DNA of 53,942 bases from Erysipelotrichaceae bacterium (GCA_017539025.1 JAFYHT010000030.1:1-53942), one strand, 5' to 3'. Counted from the stretch's first letter, positions 7,978-15,993 are shown. Notes: a model not told the origin generated them from the sequence alone. A program made the numbers and translations.

Positions 7978-9417
7978 ATGAAGAAAATCAGAACAAGATT
8001 CGCACCGTCTCCGACCGGATATATGCATATCGGCAATCTCAGAACTGCCCTTTATGCTTATCTGATCGCCAAGAAAGATGACGGTGATTTTATACTCAGA
8101 ATTGAAGATACCGACCAGGGAAGACTCGTTGAAGGTGCTGTCGATATCATCTATTCCACATTGAAACAGTGCGGACTAAAACACGATGAAGGACCGGATG
8201 TTGGTGGAAACTATGGACCATATGTTCAATCCGATCGCATGAGATCTGGCATCTATTCCAAGTATGCCCATGAGCTGGTAGAACTTGGCAAAGCACACTA
8301 TTGCTTCTGCAAGGAAGAAGATATCGAGAAACAGAGACAGGAACAGGGAGATTCCTTCTATTTCGTCGATCCATGCAAGCTTCTCAGTAAAGATGAGATC
8401 CAGGCAAAACTGGATGCCGGTGAAGAATATGTCATCAGACTCAATGTAACAAGTGAAGGTACGACTTCTTTTGATGATGAAGTCTATGGAACGATCACCG
8501 TTGAAAACAAGACACTGGATGAAATGGTACTTCTGAAGTCGGATGGTTTCCCTACCTATAACTTCGCCAATGTCATCGATGATCACCTCATGGAGATCTC
8601 CGATGTCGTCAGAGGAAATGAATATCTTTCTTCTGCACCGAAATACAACCTGATCTATGAAGCATTTGGTTGGGATATCCCGAGATATATCCATTGCCCT
8701 CCTGTCATGAAGGATGAACATCAGAAGCTTTCAAAAAGAAACGGCGATGCCTCCTTCCAGGATCTTGTGGCAAAAGGATATCTTCCGGAAGCGATCCTCA
8801 ACTACATCGCATTATTAGGTTGGGCACCAAGTGAAGAAAGAGAGATCTATTCTCTTGAAGAACTGTGCAAGGCCTTCGATGTGAAAAGGATCGGCACGAC
8901 CGGCGCGATATTTGATATCGACAAGCTGACATGGATGAATGGCGTCTATCTCAGGAATATGGAGATCGAAAGCTACTATGAACTGGTCAGACCGTATATT
9001 GAAGAAGTCGTTGGAAGCAAGTTTGATCATAAGCTGATCGCCAACGCGATCCATGATCGAGTCAATATCCTGTCTGAGATCAAAGACATGATCTCCTTCC
9101 TCAATCAGGCGGATGAATATGAAAATGATGTCTTCTTCAACAAGAAGGCAAAGACCGATCCGGAATTAGCTAAAGTCATCCTTCCGGAAGTCTATAATGT
9201 CTTAAAAGATCTCGATACCTGGAACAATGAGACGATCTTCACTGCCCTTGCTTCAAAGGCACAGGAACTCTCCTACAAGAACATCACGATGATGTATCCG
9301 ATGCAGGTAGCATTATCCGGAAGATCGGTAGCACCAGGTGGCGCTACAGCGATTGCCGAGATCTTAGGCAAGGAAGAAACACTCAAGAGAATCGATACTG
9401 CGATCAACAGACCTTAG
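7978..9417 (+). CDS. gltX: Glutamyl-tRNA synthetase
   Basis: 479 aa, class I aminoacyl-tRNA synthetase that charges tRNA-Glu. The signature motifs are PSPTGYMHIGNLRTAL (HIGH) and KLSKRNGD (KMSKS). I chose the ATG at 7978 (MKKIRTRFAPSPTG) over the ATG three codons upstream because the GGGGTG element is better spaced. A tRNA-Glu gene lies 4 kb downstream but in another unit. A terminator that includes the stop codon follows directly. Confidence 0.97.
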   Translation: MKKIRTRFAPSPTGYMHIGNLRTALYAYLIAKKDDGDFILRIEDTDQGRLVEGAVDIIYSTLKQCGLKHDEGPDVGGNYGPYVQSDRMRSGIYSKYAHELVELGKAHYCFCKEEDIEKQRQEQGDSFYFVDPCKLLSKDEIQAKLDAGEEYVIRLNVTSEGTTSFDDEVYGTITVENKTLDEMVLLKSDGFPTYNFANVIDDHLMEISDVVRGNEYLSSAPKYNLIYEAFGWDIPRYIHCPPVMKDEHQKLSKRNGDASFQDLVAKGYLPEAILNYIALLGWAPSEEREIYSLEELCKAFDVKRIGTTGAIFDIDKLTWMNGVYLRNMEIESYYELVRPYIEEVVGSKFDHKLIANAIHDRVNILSEIKDMISFLNQADEYENDVFFNKKAKTDPELAKVILPEVYNVLKDLDTWNNETIFTALASKAQELSYKNITMMYPMQVALSGRSVAPGGATAIAEILGKEETLKRIDTAINRP

Positions 9418-9432
9418 GGTCTGTTTTTCTTT
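9407..9432 (+). terminator. gltX terminator
   Basis: Seven-base-pair stem ACAGACC/GGTCTGT with loop TTAG, then TTTTTCTTT. The TAG stop of gltX is inside the loop. The T-rich tail runs into the -35 box of hypB. Confidence 0.9.
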
Positions 9433-9459
9433 GTGAATGGATTCACGATAAAGTATAAT
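9431..9459 (+). promoter_or_regulatory. hypB promoter, leaderless type
   Basis: TTGTGA (9431-9436), 17-base spacer, TATAAT (9454-9459), then 7 bases to the hypB ATG at 9467. No ribosome binding site lies between. This is one of the clearest leaderless promoters of the window because both boxes are good. Confidence 0.75.
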
Positions 9460-9466
9460 TTATAGT

Positions 9467-10141
9467 ATGAACGAAATTAGAATCATAGAAGTAAAACAGT
9501 CAGTATTTGCCGCTAATGACAAGCGGGCAAACGAACTAAGACAGGAACTGAAAGAAAAGAAAGTCTTTCTGTTGAATGTCATGTCTTCCCCGGGTTCGGG
9601 AAAGACAACTACCCTCTCCGGCATCATAAATCTTTTGAAAGAGAAGTATAAGATCGCAGTCATGGAAGCAGACATCGATTCAGATGTCGATGCCAGGACG
9701 ATCTCAAAGAATACCGGAGTCGATGCGATACAGTTACATACCGGTGGTATGTGCCATCTGGATGCGGATATGACAAGACAAGGGATCGAATCATTTGAGA
9801 ACTACTCTGATTACGATCTGATCATCTTGGAGAATGTCGGAAACCTCGTCTGCCCTGCCGAATTCGATACGGGATCAGTTGCCAATATGTGCATCCTTTC
9901 CGTTCCTGAGGGTGATGACAAGCCACTAAAATATCCTTTGATGTTTGAAGTATCCAACTTCGTCCTCATCAACAAGATTGATGTCCTGGATTACTTTGAC
10001 TTCGATATGGATAAATGTAAAGAAAACATCAGATACCGCAATCCGATGGCCGATGTCTTTGAGATCTGTGCCAAGACAGGTCAAGGGATCGATACAGTTG
10101 CGGAATACATAGTCAATAAGATAGAAGACTGGAGAAAATAA
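9467..10141 (+). CDS. hypB: Hydrogenase/urease nickel incorporation GTPase HypB
   Basis: 224 aa, SIMIBI-class GTPase that loads nickel into metalloenzymes together with HypA. The P-loop is SSPGSGKTT (about residues 43-51). The metal-binding Cys-His motif is TGGMCHLDA, and ENVGNLVCPAEFDTG carries the second conserved Cys and the switch region. NKIDVLDYFDFD is the guanine-specificity segment. There is no histidine-rich N-terminus, so it is not a nickel-storage type. It starts a three-gene operon with the 949-aa oxidoreductase and hypA. No hydrogenase structural gene or hypCDEF is present in the window. Confidence 0.95.
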   Translation: MNEIRIIEVKQSVFAANDKRANELRQELKEKKVFLLNVMSSPGSGKTTTLSGIINLLKEKYKIAVMEADIDSDVDARTISKNTGVDAIQLHTGGMCHLDADMTRQGIESFENYSDYDLIILENVGNLVCPAEFDTGSVANMCILSVPEGDDKPLKYPLMFEVSNFVLINKIDVLDYFDFDMDKCKENIRYRNPMADVFEICAKTGQGIDTVAEYIVNKIEDWRK

Positions 10142-10142
10142 T

Positions 10143-12992
10143 ATGCCTGAAATGTCCGATAAATTCGTCCCCCGCTACATGGGAGAAGAAAAACCGAATG
10201 AAAAGATCCTTGCCTTAGGCAAGAAGATCACCGATGTCGCCAAACACAAGATCTTTGGTATTACTGCCAATGATCCGGAATACTGGGGCTTAAGGACGAT
10301 CTGTACCGATGAGATGGCGGATATCGCCCTCAAGATGAAGGTCAGAGGTCACTACACCCTGGATGAAATGGTGAAGCTGACGAATATGGAAAAGGAAAAA
10401 CTGGAGCCGATCCTTGAAGAAATGGCTCACAGAGGCCTTTTGGAATACGACTATGGCGATCATTATACCAATGATGGTCCGATCAAGGATGCGCCAAGGA
10501 TCAAGAGATATCAATTGCCGATGTTTGTGCCGGGTTCAGCAGAATTTACAAACATGCTGAAATCGCAGATCGATGAATTCCCGGAACTGGCACAGTTCTT
10601 TGAGAGGATGACATTCATCCCTCTTGCAGGCTTAACAGAACTGGTTCCTCCAGGCGGTGCCGGAATCGGTATGCATGTCATTCCTGTCGAAAAAGCCATT
10701 TCAATGGAAAACAAGACAATGGATATCGAACACATCTCCCACTGGTTAAAGAAATATGAAGGCCATCTGGGTGTCGGTATCTGTTCCTGCCGTTATGGCA
10801 GAGCAAAACTGGGTGAAGGAAGTGGCGATTCCTGCGAAGACTGGTGTATCGGTGTCGGCGATATGGCGGACTATTGCCGTGAAACAGGCAAAGGCCATGA
10901 CATCACCTATGAAGAAGCGATGCAGATCCTGAAGAATGCCGAAGACAACGGTTTCGTTCATCAGATCACCAATATCGACGGTGAAGACAAGATCTTCGCC
11001 ATCTGTAACTGCAATGTCAATATCTGTAATGCCTTAAGGACATCACAGCTTTTCAATACGCCAAACCTTTCAAGAAGTGCCTATACAGCAAAAGTCGATC
11101 CGAAAAACTGTGTTGCCTGCGGCAAGTGCGTTGAATACTGCCCGGCTGGCGCAGTCAAGCTCGGTCAGAAACTGTGCACGAAGAACGGACCTGTCGTCTA
11201 TCCGAAACACGAACTTCCAGATCACCTCTCCTGGGGTGTCGATAAGTGGGATGAAGATTACAGAGATAACAACAGGATCAACTGCTACGATACCGGTACA
11301 GCTCCATGTAAGACGGCCTGTCCGGCACATATCGCCATCCAGGGTTATCTGAAGATGGCTGCTCAGGGCAGATATCAGGATGCTTTGGCTCTGATCAAGA
11401 AGGACAACCCCTTCCCTGCGATCTGCGGACGTGTCTGCAACAAGCGTTGTGAAGATGCATGTACCAGAGGATTATTCGATCAGGCAGTATCGATCGATGC
11501 GGTAAAGAAATTCATCGCTGAACAGGATCTCAAGGCTGAGACCAGATATATCCCGCCGGTCGTCATCCCTTCCAATGTTGAAAAACACTGGAAACAGAAG
11601 ATCGCCATCATCGGTTCCGGTCCTGCAGGTTTATCTTGTGCCTATTATCTGGCAACAAAGGGTTATCTGCCTGTCGTCTTTGAAAAGAACGAAAAGCCAG
11701 GCGGCATGATGAGATATGGTATCCCTTCCTACAAGCTTGAAAAGGATGTCATTGAAGCTGAGATCGATGTACTTAGAGAATTAGGTGTTGAGATCAGATG
11801 CAATGTTGAAGTCGGCAAAGATGTCACATTGGATGAACTTCGTGAAGAAGGATTCAAAGCCTTCTATATCGCGATCGGATGCCAGGGCGGCAGACTTCCG
11901 GGCATCGCTAATGAAGTCGGTGAAAACCGTCATATCGCTGTCGATTTCTTAAAGAAAGCTTCCGAAAATGAAAATATGAAGATCGAAGGCAAAGTCGTCG
12001 TCATCGGCGGTGGCAATGTCGCGATCGATTGCGCAAGGACGGCTCACAGACTTGGCGGCAGGAACATCGAAATGTTCGTACTGGAAACAAGAGATACCAT
12101 GCCGGCGACAAAGCTGGAGATCGAAGAAGCGGAAGATGAAAATATCACCATCAATAACTGCTGGGGCCCTAAAGAGATCAGGCTCAAGGAAGATGGTAGT
12201 ATCAAGGATATCGTATTCAAGAAGTGTCTTTCTACACTTGATGAAAACGGTAAATTCAATCCAAGTTATGATGAAGATGACATCACGATCGTTCCGGCTG
12301 ATCACATCATCTATGCGATCGGTCAATCCATCGACTGGGGTCAGCTCTTAAAAGGAAGCAAAGTCGAGTTCTGGCATGGCAACTACCCTGTCGCCGATCC
12401 TCTGACTTATCAGACGGCTCAGGAAGACATCTTCGTAGGCGGCGATGTCTATACCGGTCCGAAATTCGTCATCGACGCTATTGAACAAGGTCATCAGGCA
12501 GCGGATTCCTTACACAGATTCGTTCAGCCTGGCACATCCATGACCATCGGCAAGAACAGAAGACAGTTTGTCATGTTGGACAAAGACAATATCGAAGTCG
12601 ATGATTACGATCATGCCGGAAGACAGTTTGAAGGCATGGATGAAAGTATCGATTACCGCAATTCCTTCAGAGATGCCCATAAGACATTGACCGAAGAACA
12701 GGTCAAGATCGAAACAGCAAGGTGTCTGTCATGCGGTGCATCCGTTGTCGATGAAAACAAGTGTATCGGTTGCGGCATCTGCACGACGAAGTGCGAATTC
12801 GATGCAATCCATCTGTTCAGAGATCATCCGGAAAATTCCAAGATGATCAAATCGGAAGATAAATTCAAAGCCATCCTTCCATATGCGGCAAAACGTGCGA
12901 TCAATATTAAATTTGGTAAGAAGACCGAAGAAGAAAAGAAGTCTCAGCAAAAGCATAAGGAATGGAAGAAAGCCCAGAAGGAAGCAAAATAA
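10143..12992 (+). CDS. Multi-domain flavo-iron-sulfur NAD(P)-dependent oxidoreductase (GltD/NfnB-like core with N-terminal Cys-rich domain)
   Basis: 949 aa. By eye the order is: helix-turn-helix-like region (about residues 50-105); Cys-rich part with ICSCR (about 213-217), a DSCEDWC stretch and CNCNVNIC; a ferredoxin motif CVACGKCVEYCP (about 323-334); a GltD-type cluster domain (CKTACPAHIAIQGY, CGRVCNKRCEDACTRG, about 389-445); an FAD site GSGPAG (about 493); an NAD(P) site VVVIGGGNVAIDCA (about 619-632); and two C-terminal clusters CLSCG and CIGCGICTTKCE (about 861-885). The core resembles the glutamate-synthase small subunit and NfnB, which move electrons between NAD(P)H, FAD and ferredoxin-like clusters. 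It lies 1 base after hypB and its stop abuts hypA, so a link to nickel enzyme maturation or supply of electrons to a nickel enzyme is likely. The actual substrate is unknown. No membrane segment. Confidence 0.85.
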   Translation: MPEMSDKFVPRYMGEEKPNEKILALGKKITDVAKHKIFGITANDPEYWGLRTICTDEMADIALKMKVRGHYTLDEMVKLTNMEKEKLEPILEEMAHRGLLEYDYGDHYTNDGPIKDAPRIKRYQLPMFVPGSAEFTNMLKSQIDEFPELAQFFERMTFIPLAGLTELVPPGGAGIGMHVIPVEKAISMENKTMDIEHISHWLKKYEGHLGVGICSCRYGRAKLGEGSGDSCEDWCIGVGDMADYCRETGKGHDITYEEAMQILKNAEDNGFVHQITNIDGEDKIFAICNCNVNICNALRTSQLFNTPNLSRSAYTAKVDPKNCVACGKCVEYCPAGAVKLGQKLCTKNGPVVYPKHELPDHLSWGVDKWDEDYRDNNRINCYDTGTAPCKTACPAHIAIQGYLKMAAQGRYQDALALIKKDNPFPAICGRVCNKRCEDACTRGLFDQAVSIDAVKKFIAEQDLKAETRYIPPVVIPSNVEKHWKQKIAIIGSGPAGLSCAYYLATKGYLPVVFEKNEKPGGMMRYGIPSYKLEKDVIEAEIDVLRELGVEIRCNVEVGKDVTLDELREEGFKAFYIAIGCQGGRLPGIANEVGENRHIAVDFLKKASENENMKIEGKVVVIGGGNVAIDCARTAHRLGGRNIEMFVLETRDTMPATKLEIEEAEDENITINNCWGPKEIRLKEDGSIKDIVFKKCLSTLDENGKFNPSYDEDDITIVPADHIIYAIGQSIDWGQLLKGSKVEFWHGNYPVADPLTYQTAQEDIFVGGDVYTGPKFVIDAIEQGHQAADSLHRFVQPGTSMTIGKNRRQFVMLDKDNIEVDDYDHAGRQFEGMDESIDYRNSFRDAHKTLTEEQVKIETARCLSCGASVVDENKCIGCGICTTKCEFDAIHLFRDHPENSKMIKSEDKFKAILPYAAKRAINIKFGKKTEEEKKSQQKHKEWKKAQKEAK

Positions 12993-13337
12993 ATGCACGA
13001 ACTCGGTGTCGTCTTCCATGTGATCGATGAGATCGAAGATCTGGCAAAAGAAAATGACGTGAAACACGTCAACAGCGTTACCCTGCAGATCGGTACGGTG
13101 ACCGGGATCGTTCCCGATTATCTCATCGACTGCTGGAACTGGGCTGTACAAAAACATGAGGTCATGACGGATTGTATCCTTCATATTGAGAAGATCGAGG
13201 CGATCACTCATTGCGAAAGCTGCGGGAAGGATTACAACACGATCATCTATGGAAAGACCTGCCCCTATTGCCAGAGCGAAGATACCTATCTGCTTCAGGG
13301 AAATGAATTTATGATAAAAGAAATGGAAGTCTACTAG
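12993..13337 (+). CDS. hypA: Hydrogenase nickel incorporation protein HypA
   Basis: 114 aa. Small nickel chaperone that hands Ni(II) to enzymes with HypB. It begins with MHEL, which carries the nickel-binding His2. The zinc site is CESCGKDYNTIIYGKTCPYC (two CxxC pairs, residues about 73-92). The ATG follows the stop of the oxidoreductase without a gap (TAAATG), which implies coupled translation. Length matches the family. Confidence 0.95.
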   Translation: MHELGVVFHVIDEIEDLAKENDVKHVNSVTLQIGTVTGIVPDYLIDCWNWAVQKHEVMTDCILHIEKIEAITHCESCGKDYNTIIYGKTCPYCQSEDTYLLQGNEFMIKEMEVY

Positions 13338-13357
13338 AGACTTCCATTTTATTTTCT
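13321..13357 (+). terminator. hypA terminator
   Basis: Perfect 12-bp stem AAATGGAAGTCT/AGACTTCCATTT with loop ACTAG, followed by TATTTTC. The hypA TAG stop lies in the loop. The element ends 1 base before the 3' end of the opposing tRNA gene. Confidence 0.9.
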
Positions 13358-13358
13358 A

Positions 13359-13434
13359 TGGTGATCTGTATGGGATTCGAACCCATGAATGTCGCCTTGA
13401 GAGGGCGATGTGTTAACCGTTTCACCAACAGACC
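13359..13434 (-). tRNA. tRNA-Glu (anticodon CTC)
   Basis: 76 bases on the minus strand. The acceptor stem GGTCTGT pairs with ACAGATC (one G-U). The anticodon stem TCGCC/GGCGA holds loop CTCTCAA with anticodon CTC, which reads GAG. The T-arm is ATGGG-TTCGAAT-CCCAT. The discriminator is A and CCA is encoded. It lies 38 bases after rplT on the same strand and has no obvious promoter of its own, so it may be read from the infC operon. Confidence 0.95.
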
Positions 13435-13436
13435 AT

Positions 13437-13453
13437 AAGGAGCTGAGCTCCTT
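13437..13453 (-). other. Hairpin between rplT and tRNA-Glu
   Basis: AAGGAGC-TCA-GCTCCTT on the minus strand, a 7-bp stem with a 3-base loop. No T-tract follows: the tRNA 5' end comes 3 bases later. It could be a weak terminator or, as likely, a processing signal in a joint rplT-tRNA transcript. Confidence 0.5.
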
Positions 13454-13472
13454 TTGTTATATAACTATTCTA

Positions 13473-13910
13473 CTACTCTGCAGCTGCAGTTTCTACTGTT
13501 TCTTCAACAGTTTCTGCTTTTTTCTTAGTAGCCTTCTTAGCTTTTGGAGCATCAGCTACCTTGCCGTTTTTAGCAGTTTCACAGATCTTTGCGAAATCTT
13601 CCGGATTGTGGATAGCGATTTCGGAAAGCATCTTTCTGTTGACGGAAACGCCAGCTTCCTTAAGACCGTGCATCAGTTTAGAGTAAGACAGACCGTTCAT
13701 TCTGGCTGCCGCATTGATTCTGGCGATCCAGAGCTTACGCATTTCTCTCTTGAGTTCTCTTCTGTGGATATAAGCATACTTCCATGAATGCATGACCTGC
13801 TCATGAGCAGTCCTGTAAAGCAGATGCTTGGAACCGAAGTAACCGGAAGCAGCCTTTAAGATCTTCTTTCTTCTGTTTCTTGTAGGAGTTGATCCTTTGA
13901 TTCTTGCCAT
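13473..13910 (-). CDS. rplT: Large-subunit ribosomal protein L20
   Basis: 145 aa. Assembly protein of the 50S subunit and, in Bacillota, the autogenous repressor of its own operon through the infC leader. [19 protein letters not shown] and [21 protein letters not shown] are the family hallmarks. The usual length is near 118 aa; here about 27 extra residues, rich in K, A and E ([21 protein letters not shown]), form a low-complexity tail. The conserved part ends around residue 115. Confidence 0.97.
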   Translation of the reverse strand: MARIKGSTPTRNRRKKILKAASGYFGSKHLLYRTAHEQVMHSWKYAYIHRRELKREMRKLWIARINAAARMNGLSYSKLMHGLKEAGVSVNRKMLSEIAIHNPEDFAKICETAKNGKVADAPKAKKATKKKAETVEETVETAAAE

Positions 13911-13924
13911 ATTCTTTTATCCTC

Positions 13925-14119
13925 CTATCCCTGCAGTAATTCCTTATCTCTCTTGACAACTGTCGGATGAACGAGAGATGGCTTGTGTAAATGTTTCTTC
14001 TGTTTGTGTGTCTTGTTAGAAGCAAAGTGGGAAACGTAGTTTGAGTACTTTCTCAGTTTGCCTGTACCGGTAACTTTTACTCTTTTCGCAAAAGTTTTCT
14101 TAGTCTTCATTTTTGGCAT
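13925..14119 (-). CDS. rpmI: Large-subunit ribosomal protein L35
   Basis: 64 aa, very basic. MPKMKTKKTFAKRVKVTGTGKL is the family start; the protein has the normal length. It lies between infC and rplT with short spacers that contain AGGAGGA ribosome binding sites, the standard infC-rpmI-rplT order. Confidence 0.97.
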   Translation of the reverse strand: MPKMKTKKTFAKRVKVTGTGKLRKYSNYVSHFASNKTHKQKKHLHKPSLVHPTVVKRDKELLQG

Positions 14120-14131
14120 TTTATCTTCCTC

Positions 14132-14656
14132 CTATTTCTTTTTAGGTGTTAAAACACAAGACATGATGTTGCCTTCAAGTTTAGGCGTTTTGTCGACGGA
14201 TGCGATATCAGCTACCTTTTCAATGAATTCGTTCATGATCTTCATGCCGACTTCCTGACGGGTCATCATCCTTCCCCTGAAACGCATATCGATCTTGACC
14301 TTCATACCGCCTTCCAGCCATTTTCTGGCCTGTTTGAGCTTGGTATCAAAGTCATGTGTGTCGATAACGGGTGACAGACGCAAAGGCTTGACTTCGGTAT
14401 TCTGCTGATTCTTTTTTGCTTCCTTAGCTTTCTTCTGCGCTTCAAAACGATATTTGCCGTAATCCAGTATCTTGCATACAGGCGGCTGAGCGTTCGGAGC
14501 GACACAAAATAGATCCAGATCGCTGTCATAAGCGATTTGTAATGCCTCATTCCTTGACATTACACCCAGTTGGCTACCATCTGGGCCGATGACCATCACT
14601 TCTCTGAAACGAATGCTTTCGTTCACGAGATCATCATTTCCACGTTTTCTTGTTAT
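14132..14656 (-). CDS. infC: Translation initiation factor IF-3, probable AUA start
   Basis: About 174 aa. IF-3 binds the 30S subunit, prevents 50S joining and checks the start codon. Motifs: VAPNAQPPVCKILDYGKYRFE and MRFRGRMMTRQEVGMKI. A GTG at 14626 would give MNESIRFREV without a well-placed ribosome binding site. Ten codons upstream, in frame, an ATA at 14656 is preceded by GGGGG at a 9-base distance and adds ITRKRGNDDL, which resembles the N-terminus of other IF-3 proteins (NDDLVNE). Non-AUG starts such as AUU are classic for infC because IF-3 discriminates against them, giving feedback control. I therefore prefer AUA. The GTG start remains the alternative. Confidence 0.9.
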   Translation of the reverse strand: MTRKRGNDDLVNESIRFREVMVIGPDGSQLGVMSRNEALQIAYDSDLDLFCVAPNAQPPVCKILDYGKYRFEAQKKAKEAKKNQQNTEVKPLRLSPVIDTHDFDTKLKQARKWLEGGMKVKIDMRFRGRMMTRQEVGMKIMNEFIEKVADIASVDKTPKLEGNIMSCVLTPKKK

Positions 14657-14791
14657 AGTTTTATACCCCCATATAGAATAAAAAGTGAGACAAAGCCCAC
14701 TTTAAATATCGTTACCTCAGTAGCAATATACCCAAGTTCTTAGAACATCAGGTGAGAAGTGGCCTTCTTCTTTCTACATCCTTTTTATTAC
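14657..14791 (-). promoter_or_regulatory. L20-type infC operon leader
   Basis: About 135 bases between the predicted transcription start and infC. It contains paired elements (GAAGAAGGCCACTTCTC and the region around CTAAGAACTTGGG) and ends with an intrinsic terminator. Position and layout match the Bacillota leader at which excess L20 protein stops transcription of infC-rpmI-rplT. The structure was judged by eye only. Confidence 0.75.
14678..14703 (-). terminator. Attenuator hairpin of the infC leader
   Basis: AAAGTGGG-CTTTGT-CTCACTTT followed by TTTATTC on the minus strand: an 8-bp stem with one G-U pair and a T-tract. It lies just before the GGGGG ribosome binding site of infC, as expected for premature termination control. 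Confidence 0.8.
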
Positions 14792-14797
14792 TCAATA

Positions 14798-14826
14798 ATT
14801 AAATCACAATCGGTAACAAAAGTCAA
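14798..14826 (-). promoter_or_regulatory. infC operon promoter
   Basis: TTGACT (14826-14821), 17-base spacer, TTTAAT (14803-14798) on the minus strand. The transcription start is expected near 14791. Confidence 0.7.
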
Positions 14827-14904
14827 AACATTTTAAAAATCCCCTTTTTAAAGCACTTTATGTATACAATATTGACCAATCTGAAACAATTTTCAGAAAA
14901 AAAT

Positions 14905-14933
14905 TTGACATTTTCTCAGAAATAACATATAAC
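14905..14933 (+). promoter_or_regulatory. Promoter of the riboswitch-controlled ABC transporter
   Basis: TTGACA (14905-14910), 17-base spacer, TATAAC (14928-14933). The start is expected near 14940, about 17 bases before the aptamer. Confidence 0.75.
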
Positions 14934-14956
14934 TAAAAGCGAAATAAAAAATTCCA

Positions 14957-15112
14957 TGATAGAGGTAGCGATGCAGATGAGTACTCTACTGAGCCGGCAG
15001 GTGTTGAAGTAAAGGAAAGGCAACCATCGCCGAACGATATGATCAGGCATGTGATTATCGTGGGGTTGCGGGAAATACCCGCAGCACTCCTTCGTAAGAA
15101 GAGGCGCTATTA
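14957..15112 (+). ncRNA. Lysine riboswitch (L box) aptamer
   Basis: The conserved blocks occur in order: GATAGAGGTAGCG and GATGAGTA near the 5' end, AAAGGCAACCATCGCCGAA in the middle, GGGTTGCGGGAAATACCCGC, and GAGGCGCTATTA at the 3' end. The outer stem pairs TGATAG (14957-14962) with CTATTA (15107-15112). GCATCGCCGA-like and AGAGG-type elements are hallmarks of the lysine aptamer. Together with the terminator at 15124 it should switch off the transporter when lysine is abundant. Confidence 0.88.
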
Positions 15113-15123
15113 CTTTCGATGAG

Positions 15124-15155
15124 TTCGTATGTGATAGTGCATGCGAATTTTTTAT
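15124..15155 (+). terminator. Expression-platform terminator of the lysine riboswitch
   Basis: TTCGTATG/CATGCGAA stem (8 bp, one wobble) with loop TGATAGTG, followed by TTTTTTATT. It lies between the aptamer and the GGAAGGAG ribosome binding site of the binding-protein gene, so control is by transcription termination. Confidence 0.85.
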
Positions 15156-15171
15156 TGGAAGGAGAATTTTT

Positions 15172-15990
15172 ATGAAGAAGTTATTATTGGTTTTATTTGC
15201 AGTATTGATGTTGTGTGGATGTGCTTCCAGCAATCCGAGTGAAAACGCTCAGGCTCCGGCTGTATTAAAGGTCGGTATGGAATGTGATTATGCGCCATTC
15301 AACTGGACACAGGTAGAAGATTCCGATACAGCTGTTGCGATCTCTTCTGTTGACTATGCGGATGGATACGATGTCGTCATCGCTTCCATGATCGCTGAAT
15401 CACTGGGAATGGAAGTACAGATCGTCAAGACAGACTGGGATTCCCTGATCCCTTCTCTGAATGCCGGTGCGATCGATTGCATCATCGCCGGTATGACAGA
15501 AACTCCGGAAAGAGCGGAAGCTGTCAACTTCACGACTCCATACTATGAGTCAGATATGGTCGTCATCATCAGAAACGATTCGGATCTTGTCAATATCACT
15601 GATATTCAGGAACTTGCCGGATACAATGTATTAGGCCAGGCCAATACGACATATGATGAAGTCATCGATCAGATTCAAGGCGTCAATCATATGACTCCGT
15701 TGGCTACTTATTCCAGAATGGTCCTTTCTCTTCAGTCCGGTGAAGCTGATGCGATCACTGCAGAGCTTCCTGTCGCCAATGGTGTTGTAGCAGCCAATCC
15801 GGATCTGACTTATGTCACATTCGCTGAAGGCCATGGTTTCGTTGTAGATACATCCGTTTCGATTGCAGTTGCGAAAGAAAATACGGAATTATTGAATAAT
15901 ATCCAGAACGCTTTGAATCAGATCTCTGTTGAAGACAGATTGTCCATCATGCAGGATGCAGTCAGCAGACAGCCGGCTGTCCAGGAGTAA
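15172..15990 (+). CDS. Amino-acid ABC transporter substrate-binding lipoprotein (probably lysine)
   Basis: 272 aa. The signal peptide MKKLLLVLFAVLMLCGCASS ends in a lipobox (LCGC), so the mature protein is lipid-anchored outside the membrane. The family-3 solute-binding fold shows in VGMECDYAPFNWTQ, GYDVVIASMIAESLGMEV, DSLIPSLNAGAIDCIIAGMTETPER and NFTTPYYES. The lysine riboswitch directly upstream points to lysine as substrate, although cationic amino acids in general cannot be excluded. It is the first gene of a three-gene importer operon. Confidence 0.92.
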   Translation: MKKLLLVLFAVLMLCGCASSNPSENAQAPAVLKVGMECDYAPFNWTQVEDSDTAVAISSVDYADGYDVVIASMIAESLGMEVQIVKTDWDSLIPSLNAGAIDCIIAGMTETPERAEAVNFTTPYYESDMVVIIRNDSDLVNITDIQELAGYNVLGQANTTYDEVIDQIQGVNHMTPLATYSRMVLSLQSGEADAITAELPVANGVVAANPDLTYVTFAEGHGFVVDTSVSIAVAKENTELLNNIQNALNQISVEDRLSIMQDAVSRQPAVQE

Positions 15991-15993
15991 AAA

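Noticed and set aside
12729..13211. A 160-codon open frame on the minus strand opposite the oxidoreductase and hypA, and many similar long antisense frames
   Set aside because: They mirror real genes, have biased unlikely protein composition and no ribosome binding site. The palindromic GATC richness keeps the opposite frames open.
14640..15171. Hidden small protein genes in the intergenic region between infC and the ABC transporter
   Set aside because: The stretch is fully explained by the infC leader and promoter, the transporter promoter, the lysine riboswitch and its terminator.
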